DNA from: UBA1227 sp963629305
Lineage (GTDB): Bacteria; Bacillota; Clostridia; Oscillospirales; Acutalibacteraceae
Length of the DNA stretch: 64,000 nt
Reading direction: 5' to 3'
Assembly (NCBI GenBank): GCA_963629305.1
Contig: CAVGIJ010000008.1
Span: 1-64,000 of the forward strand
The notes under the pieces are model-generated. The model did no database searches and was not told where the DNA came from. It worked only from the letters and a program-made list of their open reading frames with translations. The position numbers and the translations under genes were made by a program. Shown here in pieces: positions 18,029-25,475 of this stretch (the first letter of the stretch is position 1; each line of letters starts with the position of its first letter).

Positions 18029-18997
18029 TTACTTTTTAAGAAGTGGGTTGTTGTCGTTGAAGAACTTGAGGAGATCTGCGTAAACCTCAAGCTTTGTGCC
18101 GTTTTCGGTTTCGTTATGAATCTCGTGCTTTGCGTTCGGGTAAATCTTGAGTTGAACATTCCTTCCGGCACGCTTGAGTTCGTTATAAACCTTATTTGGT
18201 CCCATACAATGTACACCACAGATGTCATACTTGCCTGAGCAAACAAAATACGGTACTTTTTTGCTTGTTTTATAAGCCCAAAACGGTTTTCCCGTGTTAA
18301 GACAAGTCGCAATCATATTGAGAATCGACAAATCCGGAGCAATGTATGTGTAAGGACTCTGGTTGTATGTGATGATGTTCTGCTTGTCAAATGAAATCCA
18401 GCTTGTTGCAAGACGTTTTGAAAGCGGTGGCATTTTAGTTGACGGTGTGTCATCTGCGTTTCTCTTTTTCTTTGCTCTCTCACATGACTTTTCAAATGAT
18501 GCCGGAGTAAGCTTGTAAAGAAGGTGAAGCGGTTTGCTTAAAAGGAACGCAAAGTTCGGCATGAGAACGGTTCCGCATATAACACAAGCCGCAAGACCCT
18601 TGCTGTACTTCATTATGTAATCACGTACCATCATTGACCCGAGGCTGTGTCCGTAGAGCATGTAAGGCAGTTTTTTGTACTCTGCCTGCATGATTTTACG
18701 AAGCTCATGCATGTCCTCGACCATTGCTTTTCCCGCATCCTCAGGATAAAGACCTACACAAGGTACACCTGCTGTGTGACCGTGTCCGAGATGATCCTGT
18801 CCGCATACAACATAGCCGTTCTTAACAAAGAGACGAGCCATTTCATCGTAACGCTCGATGTGTTCACCCCATCCGTGAGTGAGCTGGATAATGCCGATCG
18901 GCTTTTTGTCGCCTGTGTCTTTCCAAACAAGGTATCTGATATTTACTCCTGCCTTGGAAGTGGATGGGAAGAATCTTTCTGATACTTCAATAGACAT
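18029..18997 (-). CDS. alpha/beta hydrolase (serine aminopeptidase S33 / monoacylglycerol-lipase type)
   Basis: A 322-residue protein of the Hydrolase_4 group. It shows the oxyanion region QLTHGWGEHIERY, the HGHT motif (DHLGHGHTAG), and the nucleophile elbow GHSLGS at about residues 118-123. The likely acid is in CSGKYDICG (about 257) and the base in NAKHEIHNE (about 291), completing a Ser-Asp-His triad. There is no signal peptide, so the likely substrates are intracellular lipid esters or similar (inference). GGAGGAG precedes the ATG at 18997; the ORF upstream of that is excluded. It is followed in the same direction by no other gene and preceded by the SDR gene. Confidence 0.88.
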   Translation of the reverse strand: MSIEVSERFFPSTSKAGVNIRYLVWKDTGDKKPIGIIQLTHGWGEHIERYDEMARLFVKNGYVVCGQDHLGHGHTAGVPCVGLYPEDAGKAMVEDMHELRKIMQAEYKKLPYMLYGHSLGSMMVRDYIMKYSKGLAACVICGTVLMPNFAFLLSKPLHLLYKLTPASFEKSCERAKKKRNADDTPSTKMPPLSKRLATSWISFDKQNIITYNQSPYTYIAPDLSILNMIATCLNTGKPFWAYKTSKKVPYFVCSGKYDICGVHCMGPNKVYNELKRAGRNVQLKIYPNAKHEIHNETENGTKLEVYADLLKFFNDNNPLLKK

Positions 18998-19023
18998 TGA
19001 AATCTCCTCCAAATATATATTTC

Positions 19024-19824
19024 TTACGGACGTTGGCCCATTCCGCCTTCGAGCGTGAGAGTTTCGCCCGACATATACTTGAAATCAGGTGAAGCAAGCT
19101 GAACGCAAACGCGTCCGATTTCTTCCTCGGCGTCTCCGTAGTGGCCCATAGGAGGCATTTTTACGTTGGCAACAAATGCATCCGGATATGCTTCTTTAAA
19201 CTGTTCAAGTTGTGCTGTCCATGCAAGAGGACATACGATATTTACATTTATGCCGTCCTTGCCCCATTCTGTAGCGGCAACTCTTGTAAGACCGCGGATA
19301 CCTTCTTTAGCGGCAGCATATGCGCATTGACCGTAGTTTCCGAAAAGGCCCGCGCCGGAAGCGAAGTTAATTACACTTCCCTTTGACTCCGCAAGGTACG
19401 GATAGCAGGCTTTCATGTAGTAAAATGCAGCATAGAGACCCGAGTAAAGAGCGAGGTCAAATTGCTCTGTCGTATGGTCGGCAAGTGCGACACCGGATGC
19501 AGATGCCTGTGCATTGTTTATGAGCACCTGTATACTGCCGAAGGTGTCAATTGCTTGTTTTACAACATCTTTCGCAATAGCCTCGTTGTCTGCACCGGCA
19601 CTGATGTCAGCTTGTACTGTGAGAACTTTTATTCCGTACTTCTCTTCAAGTTCTGCTTTGGCATCTTCAAGTTTCTTTACATTGCGTCCCGTGATTACGA
19701 GATTTGCGCCTTCTTTTGCGTAAGCGGTTGCGATTCCGTACCCGATTGATCCGCAACGTCCGTCACTTAAGACCGCACGACCGGCGCCCGTGATAATTGC
19801 TGTTTTTCCTGTTAAAAAGCCCAT
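19024..19824 (-). CDS. short-chain dehydrogenase/reductase (SDR)
   Basis: A 266-residue Rossmann-fold NAD(P)-dependent oxidoreductase. The cofactor loop is TGAGRAVLSDGRCGSIGYG, with extra residues between the usual TGxxx and GIG, somewhat like the FabI-type loop (SIGYGIA). The NNA motif is ILINNAQA, the catalytic Ser is in VINFASGAG, and YxxxK is YAAAK at about residue 170. The C-terminal LTLEGGMGQRP is typical. The substrate is unknown. GGGAGG precedes the ATG. It is likely in an operon with the downstream hydrolase, 26 bp away. Confidence 0.88.
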   Translation of the reverse strand: MGFLTGKTAIITGAGRAVLSDGRCGSIGYGIATAYAKEGANLVITGRNVKKLEDAKAELEEKYGIKVLTVQADISAGADNEAIAKDVVKQAIDTFGSIQVLINNAQASASGVALADHTTEQFDLALYSGLYAAFYYMKACYPYLAESKGSVINFASGAGLFGNYGQCAYAAAKEGIRGLTRVAATEWGKDGINVNIVCPLAWTAQLEQFKEAYPDAFVANVKMPPMGHYGDAEEEIGRVCVQLASPDFKYMSGETLTLEGGMGQRP

Positions 19825-19903
19825 TGCTTATGCCTCCCTTAATTTGGATCGGATTTTATAATCCATTTTAATTCTAATATCTTATGGCTGAAAATTCAAC
19901 TTT

Positions 19904-20794
19904 TTAATTTCTGATTTTGCTGACCGTGTTTACAAAGGAAATTACATCCTCGGGAGGATTTAAGCTATAGAGAAGTCCATATGGTATTTCATAGCTCCAA
20001 TTGACGGGAATTGTTACAAGGCCGGGATGTACGTCTTGCCAGCACTCTATGGTAAGCAGTACATTGCCGGTTTCGGCACAGCGGTTGAAAACGGACATAT
20101 CATAAAAGCGGGGGGTATCCTCAATTGTTATCTGCGGATGGTTTTTCTCAAGGTCGTTGCGCAGGAAATCATTTACGCCGGAGTCACCGCGGCAGACCAT
20201 CATGAGAGTTTCACCGTATAGATCCTCAATGTTTACTCTGTCCTTTTTTGCGAGCGGGTGATCTCTTGAAACGGCAATCATTTTCTTGTATCTGCCGAGC
20301 GGGAGAAAATTACACACGGAGAGCCATGCTTTGGAGTCGCAAACGCCTATGAGGAAGTCGAATTTTTCGCCGAGCTTTTCAATTTCCGAAAGAATGCCCT
20401 CGTGATTGTCCTCAAAAGGCACAAGGTGGAGTTTGTAATCCGGAAACTTATTGTTTACTCTGTACCATATGTCCATAAAAGGCTTGGCGGGATTAAGCAG
20501 CGATGTACCCACACAAAATGTGGTCTCATAGTCCACTGTTGCTTCCTTTGCACTCATGATGGATTTTTTTGAATAGTCGATCATGAATTTTGCATCTTTA
20601 TAAATGACTTTCCCTGCCGCTGTCAGCGAAACACCGGCGGAAGTACGGTCGAGGAGTTTTAAGTCAAGGTGATTCTCTAGTGTATTTATCTGTTTCATTA
20701 CAGCCGTCGATGAAATAAATAACTGATCTGCGGCCTTTGTGAAGCTGCCGAGATCCGCGACTGCTATAAACGTTTCAAGAAGATGGTTATACAT
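19904..20794 (-). CDS. LysR family transcriptional regulator
   Basis: A 296-residue LysR regulator with the N-terminal winged helix-turn-helix (LETFIAVADLGSFTKAA, then STAVMKQINTLE) and a C-terminal effector-binding domain. The ATG at 20794 follows GGGAGG; the longer frame to 20863 covers the promoter. It is divergent from the flavodoxin/cupin/reductase operon, the usual layout for a LysR protein and its target, and may also control the SDR and hydrolase genes downstream of it. Confidence 0.9.
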   Translation of the reverse strand: MYNHLLETFIAVADLGSFTKAADQLFISSTAVMKQINTLENHLDLKLLDRTSAGVSLTAAGKVIYKDAKFMIDYSKKSIMSAKEATVDYETTFCVGTSLLNPAKPFMDIWYRVNNKFPDYKLHLVPFEDNHEGILSEIEKLGEKFDFLIGVCDSKAWLSVCNFLPLGRYKKMIAVSRDHPLAKKDRVNIEDLYGETLMMVCRGDSGVNDFLRNDLEKNHPQITIEDTPRFYDMSVFNRCAETGNVLLTIECWQDVHPGLVTIPVNWSYEIPYGLLYSLNPPEDVISFVNTVSKIRN

Positions 20795-20826
20795 ACTAAA
20801 CCTCCCACGCGTGTGTAAACTTAAAG

Positions 20827-20863
20827 TTGACACAATGATAACATATCGGAGATTCTGTGTCAA
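20827..20863. promoter_or_regulatory. inverted repeat and LysR promoter in the divergent region
   Basis: A perfect 8-bp inverted repeat, TTGACACA (20827-20834) and TGTGTCAA (20856-20863), 21-bp spacer. On the minus strand the right arm is a TTGACA -35 with TATCAT 17 bp later (20835-20840), the likely lysR promoter, so an operator here would give autoregulation. On the plus strand an extended -10 TGGTATATT ends at 20881. Confidence 0.6.
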
Positions 20864-20921
20864 AACGTAAAGTGGTATATTTCAGATAGTGACAACAATT
20901 TCGAAAAGGAGGACAAACAGA

Positions 20922-21434
20922 ATGAGCGACAAACTGGTTGTTTATTATTCACGTGCCGATGAGAACTATGTGAACGGCATGCTTAAATTTTTGAATGTCG
21001 GCAACACCGAGATTGCGGCAAATATCATTCGGGAGTTTACGGGATCAGATATTTTTAAAATTGAACAAGAGATTCCGTATTCAAAGGGATACAACGAGTG
21101 TATTGCACAGGCACAGGAGGATCAGAGAAACAATGCACGCCCGACGGTGAAAAATCTTCCGGATGATATTGATAAATACAGCGAAATCTATCTTTGTTAT
21201 CCGAACTATTGGAGTACAATGCCGATGGCTGTATTTACTTTTCTTGAACAGTACGACTTTAACGGTAAGATCATAAAGCCGCTCTGCACTCACGAGGGGA
21301 GCGGACTCGGCTGCAGCATGAAAGATATAAAAAAGATATGTCCGACTGCAACTGTTAAAGACGGCATTGCAATTCAGGGCGCAAAAGTAGAAAAAAGCAG
21401 AAAGGATATTGAAAAATGGATATTAAAGAATTGA
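20922..21434 (+). CDS. flavodoxin-fold protein
   Basis: A 170-residue flavodoxin-like protein. It has the FMN phosphate-loop region VVYYSRADENYVNG (with NVGNTE) at the N-terminus, YLCYPNYWSTMPMAVFTFLE (the 50s loop), and THEGSGLG (the 90s loop). It probably carries electrons or reduces quinones or other organic substrates with FMN. GGAGG at 20908-20912 precedes the ATG at 20922. It is first gene of the redox operon and overlaps the cupin gene by 19 bp. Confidence 0.85.
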   Translation: MSDKLVVYYSRADENYVNGMLKFLNVGNTEIAANIIREFTGSDIFKIEQEIPYSKGYNECIAQAQEDQRNNARPTVKNLPDDIDKYSEIYLCYPNYWSTMPMAVFTFLEQYDFNGKIIKPLCTHEGSGLGCSMKDIKKICPTATVKDGIAIQGAKVEKSRKDIEKWILKN

Positions 21435-21823
21435 GTGTTTTCCCGATAGGAATGCCAAATGATGCGTATGCAAAGTATTTTTTGGGACAGAGCTATCTCA
21501 ACATGTTGTCAACGGAGCAGGTCCCGATCGGCAATGTTACATTTGAACCGGGATGCCGCAACAACTGGCATATTCACAATGCAAAATCGGGCGGCGGACA
21601 GATGCTCATTGTTACTGCAGGAGAAGGCTGGTATCAGGAATGGGATAAGCCGGCAAGGAAACTTAAACCGGGAGATGTTGTGAATATCCCTGCGGGAGTA
21701 AAGCACTGGCACGGTGCCGCAAATGACTCCTGGTTTCAACATCTTGCAATAGAAGTCCCGGGCGAAGGCACGAGTACGGAGTGGTGTGAACCGGTATCGG
21801 ATGAGGAGTATAACAAGCTTTAA
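21416..21823 (+). CDS. cupin domain protein
   Basis: A 135-residue single-domain cupin. Motif 1 is FEPGCRNNWHIHNAKSGGGQMLIVTAGEG in outline, giving His residues in WHIH, and motif 2 is NIPAGVKHWHGA; these would hold one metal ion. Proteins of this type are commonly found beside carboxymuconolactone-decarboxylase-like genes and aldo/keto reductases, as here. The ATG at 21416 lies inside the flavodoxin gene, so translation is coupled. The chemistry is unknown. Confidence 0.88.
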   Translation: MDIKELSVFPIGMPNDAYAKYFLGQSYLNMLSTEQVPIGNVTFEPGCRNNWHIHNAKSGGGQMLIVTAGEGWYQEWDKPARKLKPGDVVNIPAGVKHWHGAANDSWFQHLAIEVPGEGTSTEWCEPVSDEEYNKL

Positions 21824-21843
21824 TTTTGAGTGGAGGATCTATT

Positions 21844-22731
21844 ATGGAATATGTTACATTGTCAAACGGCGTAAAGATGCCGATTCTCGGATACGGTGTT
21901 TATCTTGTTACAAAGGACGAGTGTGAACGCTGCGTGTCGGACGCTCTCAAAGTCGGTTACAGACATATTGATACGGCACAGTCGTATTTCAATGAAGAGG
22001 AAGTCGGAAATGCGATAGCGAAATCCGGTATCCCAAGAGAGGATATTTTCCTTACGACAAAGATTTGGATTGAACACTACGGATATGAGCAGGCAAAGGC
22101 ATCTGTGCTTGAATCCATGCGCAAACTCAAGACAGATTACATCGACCTTGTACTTCTTCATCAGCCGTTTTCTGATGCGTACGGTGCGTGGAGAGCACTT
22201 GAGGAGCTCTATGATGAGGGAAAAATCCGTGCTATAGGAATTTCAAATTTCTATGCTGACAGAATGATTGATTTTGCATCGTTCAACAGGATAAAACCAA
22301 TGGTAAATCAGATGGAGACTCACGTTCTCAATCAGCAGAAGGACCTTAAAGAGTGGGCAGAGAAGTACGGTATAACGCTTGAAGCATGGGCTCCGCTGGG
22401 AGAGGGCAGAGGAAATCTCTTTGAAAATCCGACTCTTAAAGCAATAGGCGAAAAATACGGAAAGACAGCCGCACAGGTTATGCTTCGTTGGAATACACAG
22501 CGCGGAGTTGTTGTTATTCCGAAATCGACACATATTGAAAGAATGGAAGAGAACCTCAACATCTTTGACTTTAAGCTCTCAGATGAGGATATGGCAGAGA
22601 TAGCCGCAATGGATAAACAGGAGAGCTCTTTCTTCTCACACTCTGATCCGAAGATGGTGGAGTGGTTTGTAAACATGGTTGAGGAGAGAAAAAAGAACAA
22701 CGACTCTTCCAAGGAAAAGAGAAACTGGTAA
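21844..22731 (+). CDS. aldo/keto reductase
   Basis: A 295-residue NADPH-dependent (beta/alpha)8 barrel oxidoreductase. The catalytic tetrad is visible: Asp and Tyr in HIDTAQSYFNEEEVG, Lys in FLTTKIW, His in VLLHQPF. The cofactor motif VVIPKSTHIERMEEN is C-terminal. It resembles 2,5-diketo-gluconate-reductase-type AKR enzymes. GGAGG at 21832-21836 precedes the ATG at 21844. Third gene of the redox operon. Confidence 0.93.
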   Translation: MEYVTLSNGVKMPILGYGVYLVTKDECERCVSDALKVGYRHIDTAQSYFNEEEVGNAIAKSGIPREDIFLTTKIWIEHYGYEQAKASVLESMRKLKTDYIDLVLLHQPFSDAYGAWRALEELYDEGKIRAIGISNFYADRMIDFASFNRIKPMVNQMETHVLNQQKDLKEWAEKYGITLEAWAPLGEGRGNLFENPTLKAIGEKYGKTAAQVMLRWNTQRGVVVIPKSTHIERMEENLNIFDFKLSDEDMAEIAAMDKQESSFFSHSDPKMVEWFVNMVEERKKNNDSSKEKRNW

Positions 22732-22745
22732 GGAGCTGAACTTTG

Positions 22746-23378
22746 ATGAAAAGATTTATTTCTCTTTTTATGTGCCTTGTTATGATTTTTGCATTGTCAT
22801 CATGCGGAAAATCGACCGCGACAGGTGACGCAGGCACGACATCCGGCAATGTAAACTCTAAAGACGTAACTTCCGGTGAACTCGGTACAGGCTCGAAGTC
22901 ACTGATCGTTTATTTCTCGGCTACAGGCAGCACAAAACGTGTGGCTGAGTACATATCAAATGCAGTCGGCGGAACGCTCTTTGAACTTGTGCCTACCGAG
23001 GCTTATGATTCCGACGACCTTAACTACAATAACAAAGACAGCCGCGTGTGCTATGAGCACGATAACCCGGATAAGAGAGACGTTGAGCTTGAAAGTACAA
23101 CGGTTGATAATTTTTCTGACTATGATACAATTTTTATCGGATACCCTATCTGGTGGGGTATTGCAGCGTGGCCTGTTGACACATTCGTAAAGGCAAATGA
23201 TTTTTCAGGTAAAACGGTTATCCCGTTCTGCACATCCGCAAGCTCGGGAGTTGGTAACAGCGGTAAGGAACTTGAAAAAATGGCCGGAACAGGCACATGG
23301 CTTGAAGGAAAAAGATTTTCATCCGGTGCGTCTGAATCTGATGTCACTGAATGGGTAAATACATTGGAGGTAAAATAA
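22746..23378 (+). CDS. flavodoxin-domain lipoprotein
   Basis: A 210-residue protein with a lipoprotein signal (FALSSC, lipidated Cys at residue 20), a short Gly/Ser/Thr linker, then a flavodoxin domain: IVYFSATGSTKRVAEYI (FMN phosphate loop), IGYPIWWGIAAWPVDTF and FCTSASSG. It is therefore an FMN protein held on the outer face of the membrane, unlike the cytoplasmic flavodoxin at the head of the operon. It may take part in extracellular electron transfer (inference). Preceded by AAGGAG. Confidence 0.9.
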   Translation: MKRFISLFMCLVMIFALSSCGKSTATGDAGTTSGNVNSKDVTSGELGTGSKSLIVYFSATGSTKRVAEYISNAVGGTLFELVPTEAYDSDDLNYNNKDSRVCYEHDNPDKRDVELESTTVDNFSDYDTIFIGYPIWWGIAAWPVDTFVKANDFSGKTVIPFCTSASSGVGNSGKELEKMAGTGTWLEGKRFSSGASESDVTEWVNTLEVK

Positions 23379-23380
23379 CA

Positions 23381-23701
23381 ATGGAAAAAGTAACTGCCGG
23401 CAGAGATGCTCTCGGAGATTTTGCGCCGAAGTTTGCACAGCTCAACGACGATGTACTTTTCGGTGAGGTTTGGTCAAGAGAGGATAAGCTTTCCGCAAGA
23501 GACAGGAGCATTGTGACAGTAACCGCACTTATGGCAAGCGGTATTCTTGACAGCTCACTTAAGTTTCATCTCCAAAACGCCAAAAACCACGGTGTGACAA
23601 AGGATGAAATTGCGGAAATACTCACACATGCGGCATTCTATGCAGGATGGCCGAAAGCGTGGGCTGCATTTAATATGGCAAAAGAGATATGGAAGGACTG
23701 A
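23381..23701 (+). CDS. carboxymuconolactone decarboxylase (CMD) family protein
   Basis: A 106-residue all-helical protein of the CMD/AhpD-like family. The segment LSARDRSIVTVTALMA and the later HLQNAKNHGVTKDEIAEILTHAAFYAGWPKAW-type block (around residues 55-90) match. The active-site CxxC of AhpD is absent, so peroxidase activity is unlikely; related proteins act as decarboxylases or have unknown roles. GGAGG precedes the ATG. Confidence 0.9.
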   Translation: MEKVTAGRDALGDFAPKFAQLNDDVLFGEVWSREDKLSARDRSIVTVTALMASGILDSSLKFHLQNAKNHGVTKDEIAEILTHAAFYAGWPKAWAAFNMAKEIWKD

Positions 23702-23705
23702 TACC

Positions 23706-23891
23706 ATGAAAAATGTACTTATTATTTCTTCAAGCCCGCGAAAGTGCGGCAATTCGGACATACTCTGCGACAGGTTTGCAAAGGGTGCTGATGAGGCCGG
23801 AATCATTTATGGCACAGGCGCATGGCAGATCGGCGAAATAAAAAACACCCCTGGTTATGATGAGGCATATGAGATGGGCAAAAATGTCTAA
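23706..23891 (+). pseudogene. internally deleted NADPH-dependent FMN reductase
   Basis: A 61-residue frame. The first half, VLIISSSPRKCGNSDILCD, is the FMN-binding start of the flavodoxin_2/NAD(P)H oxidoreductase family; the second half, IIYGTGAWQIGEIKNTP with EAYEMGKNV, is the normal C-terminus of the same family (about 180 residues). The middle, about 110-120 residues with the CxxCGxC and active-site loops, is missing and the reading frame is kept. It cannot fold as a normal reductase. It is last in the redox operon. Confidence 0.75.
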
Positions 23892-23930
23892 GCTGCTGTA
23901 AGAAATATTGAATATCTTTTGATAAAATGA

Positions 23931-23968
23931 AAAGGCAACCCCCGTGTGGCGCGGGGGTTGCTTTTTTT
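23931..23968 (+). terminator. terminator of the redox operon
   Basis: AAAGGCAACCCCCG pairs with CGGGGGTTGCTTT around a GTGTGGCG loop, followed by T7. Confidence 0.92.
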
Positions 23969-24334
23969 GTGTTTATACTCTGTTAACAACATTTCGACCG
24001 TTTATAGCGAATTTTCGACCTTTCGTTCTTTTTTTGTCTGACTTTGCCCTCGAAAAGTATTCTATATATAGAGGGATCTTTTTTGAAAGCCTTTTTGTAA
24101 ATCATTTTTTACCGACGAAAGTTCTATCAGTTAAATGCGTGAAGAGATATCGTTTTATACGAAAGACGAAGCGTCGCTCACCTTTTAAAAATAGAATGGG
24201 GCGCTAGCGGAGTATTGAGTAGAAAATGGTGTCTCTTCAGAAAGCTTTACCTTGAAAAAGTGTAATTGAAAAGTGTGTTTTCAAAAAGTCTTGTCAAATA
24301 TCCCTCAAATACTTATCAAAGCAAGGAGAACAAA
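23969..24334. other. intergenic stretch without a clear gene
   Basis: About 365 bp between the redox-operon terminator and the nuclease gene. There are two TTTCGACC motifs near 23992 and 24013 and a short palindrome TCTATATATAGA near 24060, but no convincing ORF, tRNA or promoter. It may be degenerate mobile DNA linked to the nuclease gene. Confidence 0.5.
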
Positions 24335-25330
24335 ATGGATAACATAACTTTTGATAACTTAAGAACATACGGCAGAAACTCGAAGTATGATGCAGCTTGT
24401 AAGAGAATACTTTCTGATAAGATGATACTCGCAAGAATACTAAAAGAATGTGTTTCGGAGTACAAGGATGTTGATGAAAAAACAATAGCGGAAAAGTGTA
24501 TAGAGGGTGACATAAATCCTGAATCTGTTGGAGTCAATCCTGATGAAACTTATTCTCCGGTTATAAAAGGAAACAATACAGAGGACAAGCTCTACTATGA
24601 GGGTATGGTAAAGTACGATATACTCTTTGATTCTCTTGTACCTGAGTCCAACGAAACCATAAAGCTTATAATCAATCTTGAAATACAAAATCAATCAAAC
24701 CTCGGTTATCCTCTGATAAAGAGAGCACATTATTACACAGGCAGACTATTATCTTCACAGTACGGAAAAGAATTCAAAGGCTCGGAATATGATAAACTGA
24801 AAAAGGTATACTCAATCTGGATATGCGGACCTGAACACAGAGAGTTACGTAATACAATTACGAGATATTGTTTTAAGGAAGAAAATGTGCTAGGATGTTT
24901 TAAAGAAAAGAAAATCAACTATGACATGGTAAACATAGTGTTTGTAGGACTTGAGAGACCGGAAGAGATAAGGGAGAACAATATTGTGGGACTACTCACA
25001 ACACTGTTGTCAGACAGTATACTTCCGGAAGATAAGATAGAACGAATGAAAGAGGACTATGGGATGAGTCCGGATGATAACACGAAACGGGGGTTAAGTG
25101 ATATGGGAAGTTGGAGCCAAGGAATATATGACCGTGGAGTGAGAGAAGGCAAGGCTGAAGGAATTGCAGAGGGTGAAGCCCGCGGCATTGAAAAAGGTAA
25201 AAATGAAGGTCGCCTTGAACTTATAAAGAATTCCTTTAAAAAATTCAAATCATTTGACGAATGTATCAAGTTTTTCGACATCACTGACGAAAAGGAAATT
25301 GATTATTTGAAATCCCTGTGTAAACAATAA
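24335..25330 (+). CDS. Rpn family nuclease / PD-(D/E)XK transposase-like protein
   Basis: A 331-residue protein. The nuclease core shows DILFDSLVP, INLEIQNQSN (the ExQ catalytic pair) and KRAHYYTGRLL, matching the PD-(D/E)XK nuclease-family transposase / recombination-promoting nuclease (Rpn) group. The C-terminal part carries G-x-x-E-G repeats (EGIAEGEARGIEKGKNEG), typical of these proteins. AAGGAG precedes the ATG at 24335. Members are widely copied in Clostridia genomes and show endonuclease activity that promotes RecA-independent recombination. It stands alone with its own terminator, and no terminal repeats are visible. Confidence 0.88.
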   Translation: MDNITFDNLRTYGRNSKYDAACKRILSDKMILARILKECVSEYKDVDEKTIAEKCIEGDINPESVGVNPDETYSPVIKGNNTEDKLYYEGMVKYDILFDSLVPESNETIKLIINLEIQNQSNLGYPLIKRAHYYTGRLLSSQYGKEFKGSEYDKLKKVYSIWICGPEHRELRNTITRYCFKEENVLGCFKEKKINYDMVNIVFVGLERPEEIRENNIVGLLTTLLSDSILPEDKIERMKEDYGMSPDDNTKRGLSDMGSWSQGIYDRGVREGKAEGIAEGEARGIEKGKNEGRLELIKNSFKKFKSFDECIKFFDITDEKEIDYLKSLCKQ

Positions 25331-25333
25331 ACA

Positions 25334-25370
25334 AAGACCGCCGGATCTCATTTGAGATTTGGCGGCCTTA
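25334..25370 (+). terminator. terminator after the Rpn gene
   Basis: AAGACCGCCGGATCTCA pairs with TGAGATTTGGCGGCCTT with one or two mismatches; the following sequence is T-rich. Confidence 0.8.
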
Positions 25371-25393
25371 TATTTTGTGTGCATTGAAAAAAT

Positions 25394-25435
25394 TTGTCAA
25401 AAAATCTGTAAAATACTTATAAACAGTAGTATAAT
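25394..25435 (+). promoter_or_regulatory. promoter region of the MATE-kinase gene
   Basis: Two overlapping possibilities: TTGTCA (25394-25399) with TATAAA (25418-25423, 18-bp spacer), or a consensus TATAAT at 25430-25435 with a poor -35. Confidence 0.45.
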
Positions 25436-25475
25436 CCCAGTGATACAGTAAAGTTTATACTTTGAAAGAAGTGAA

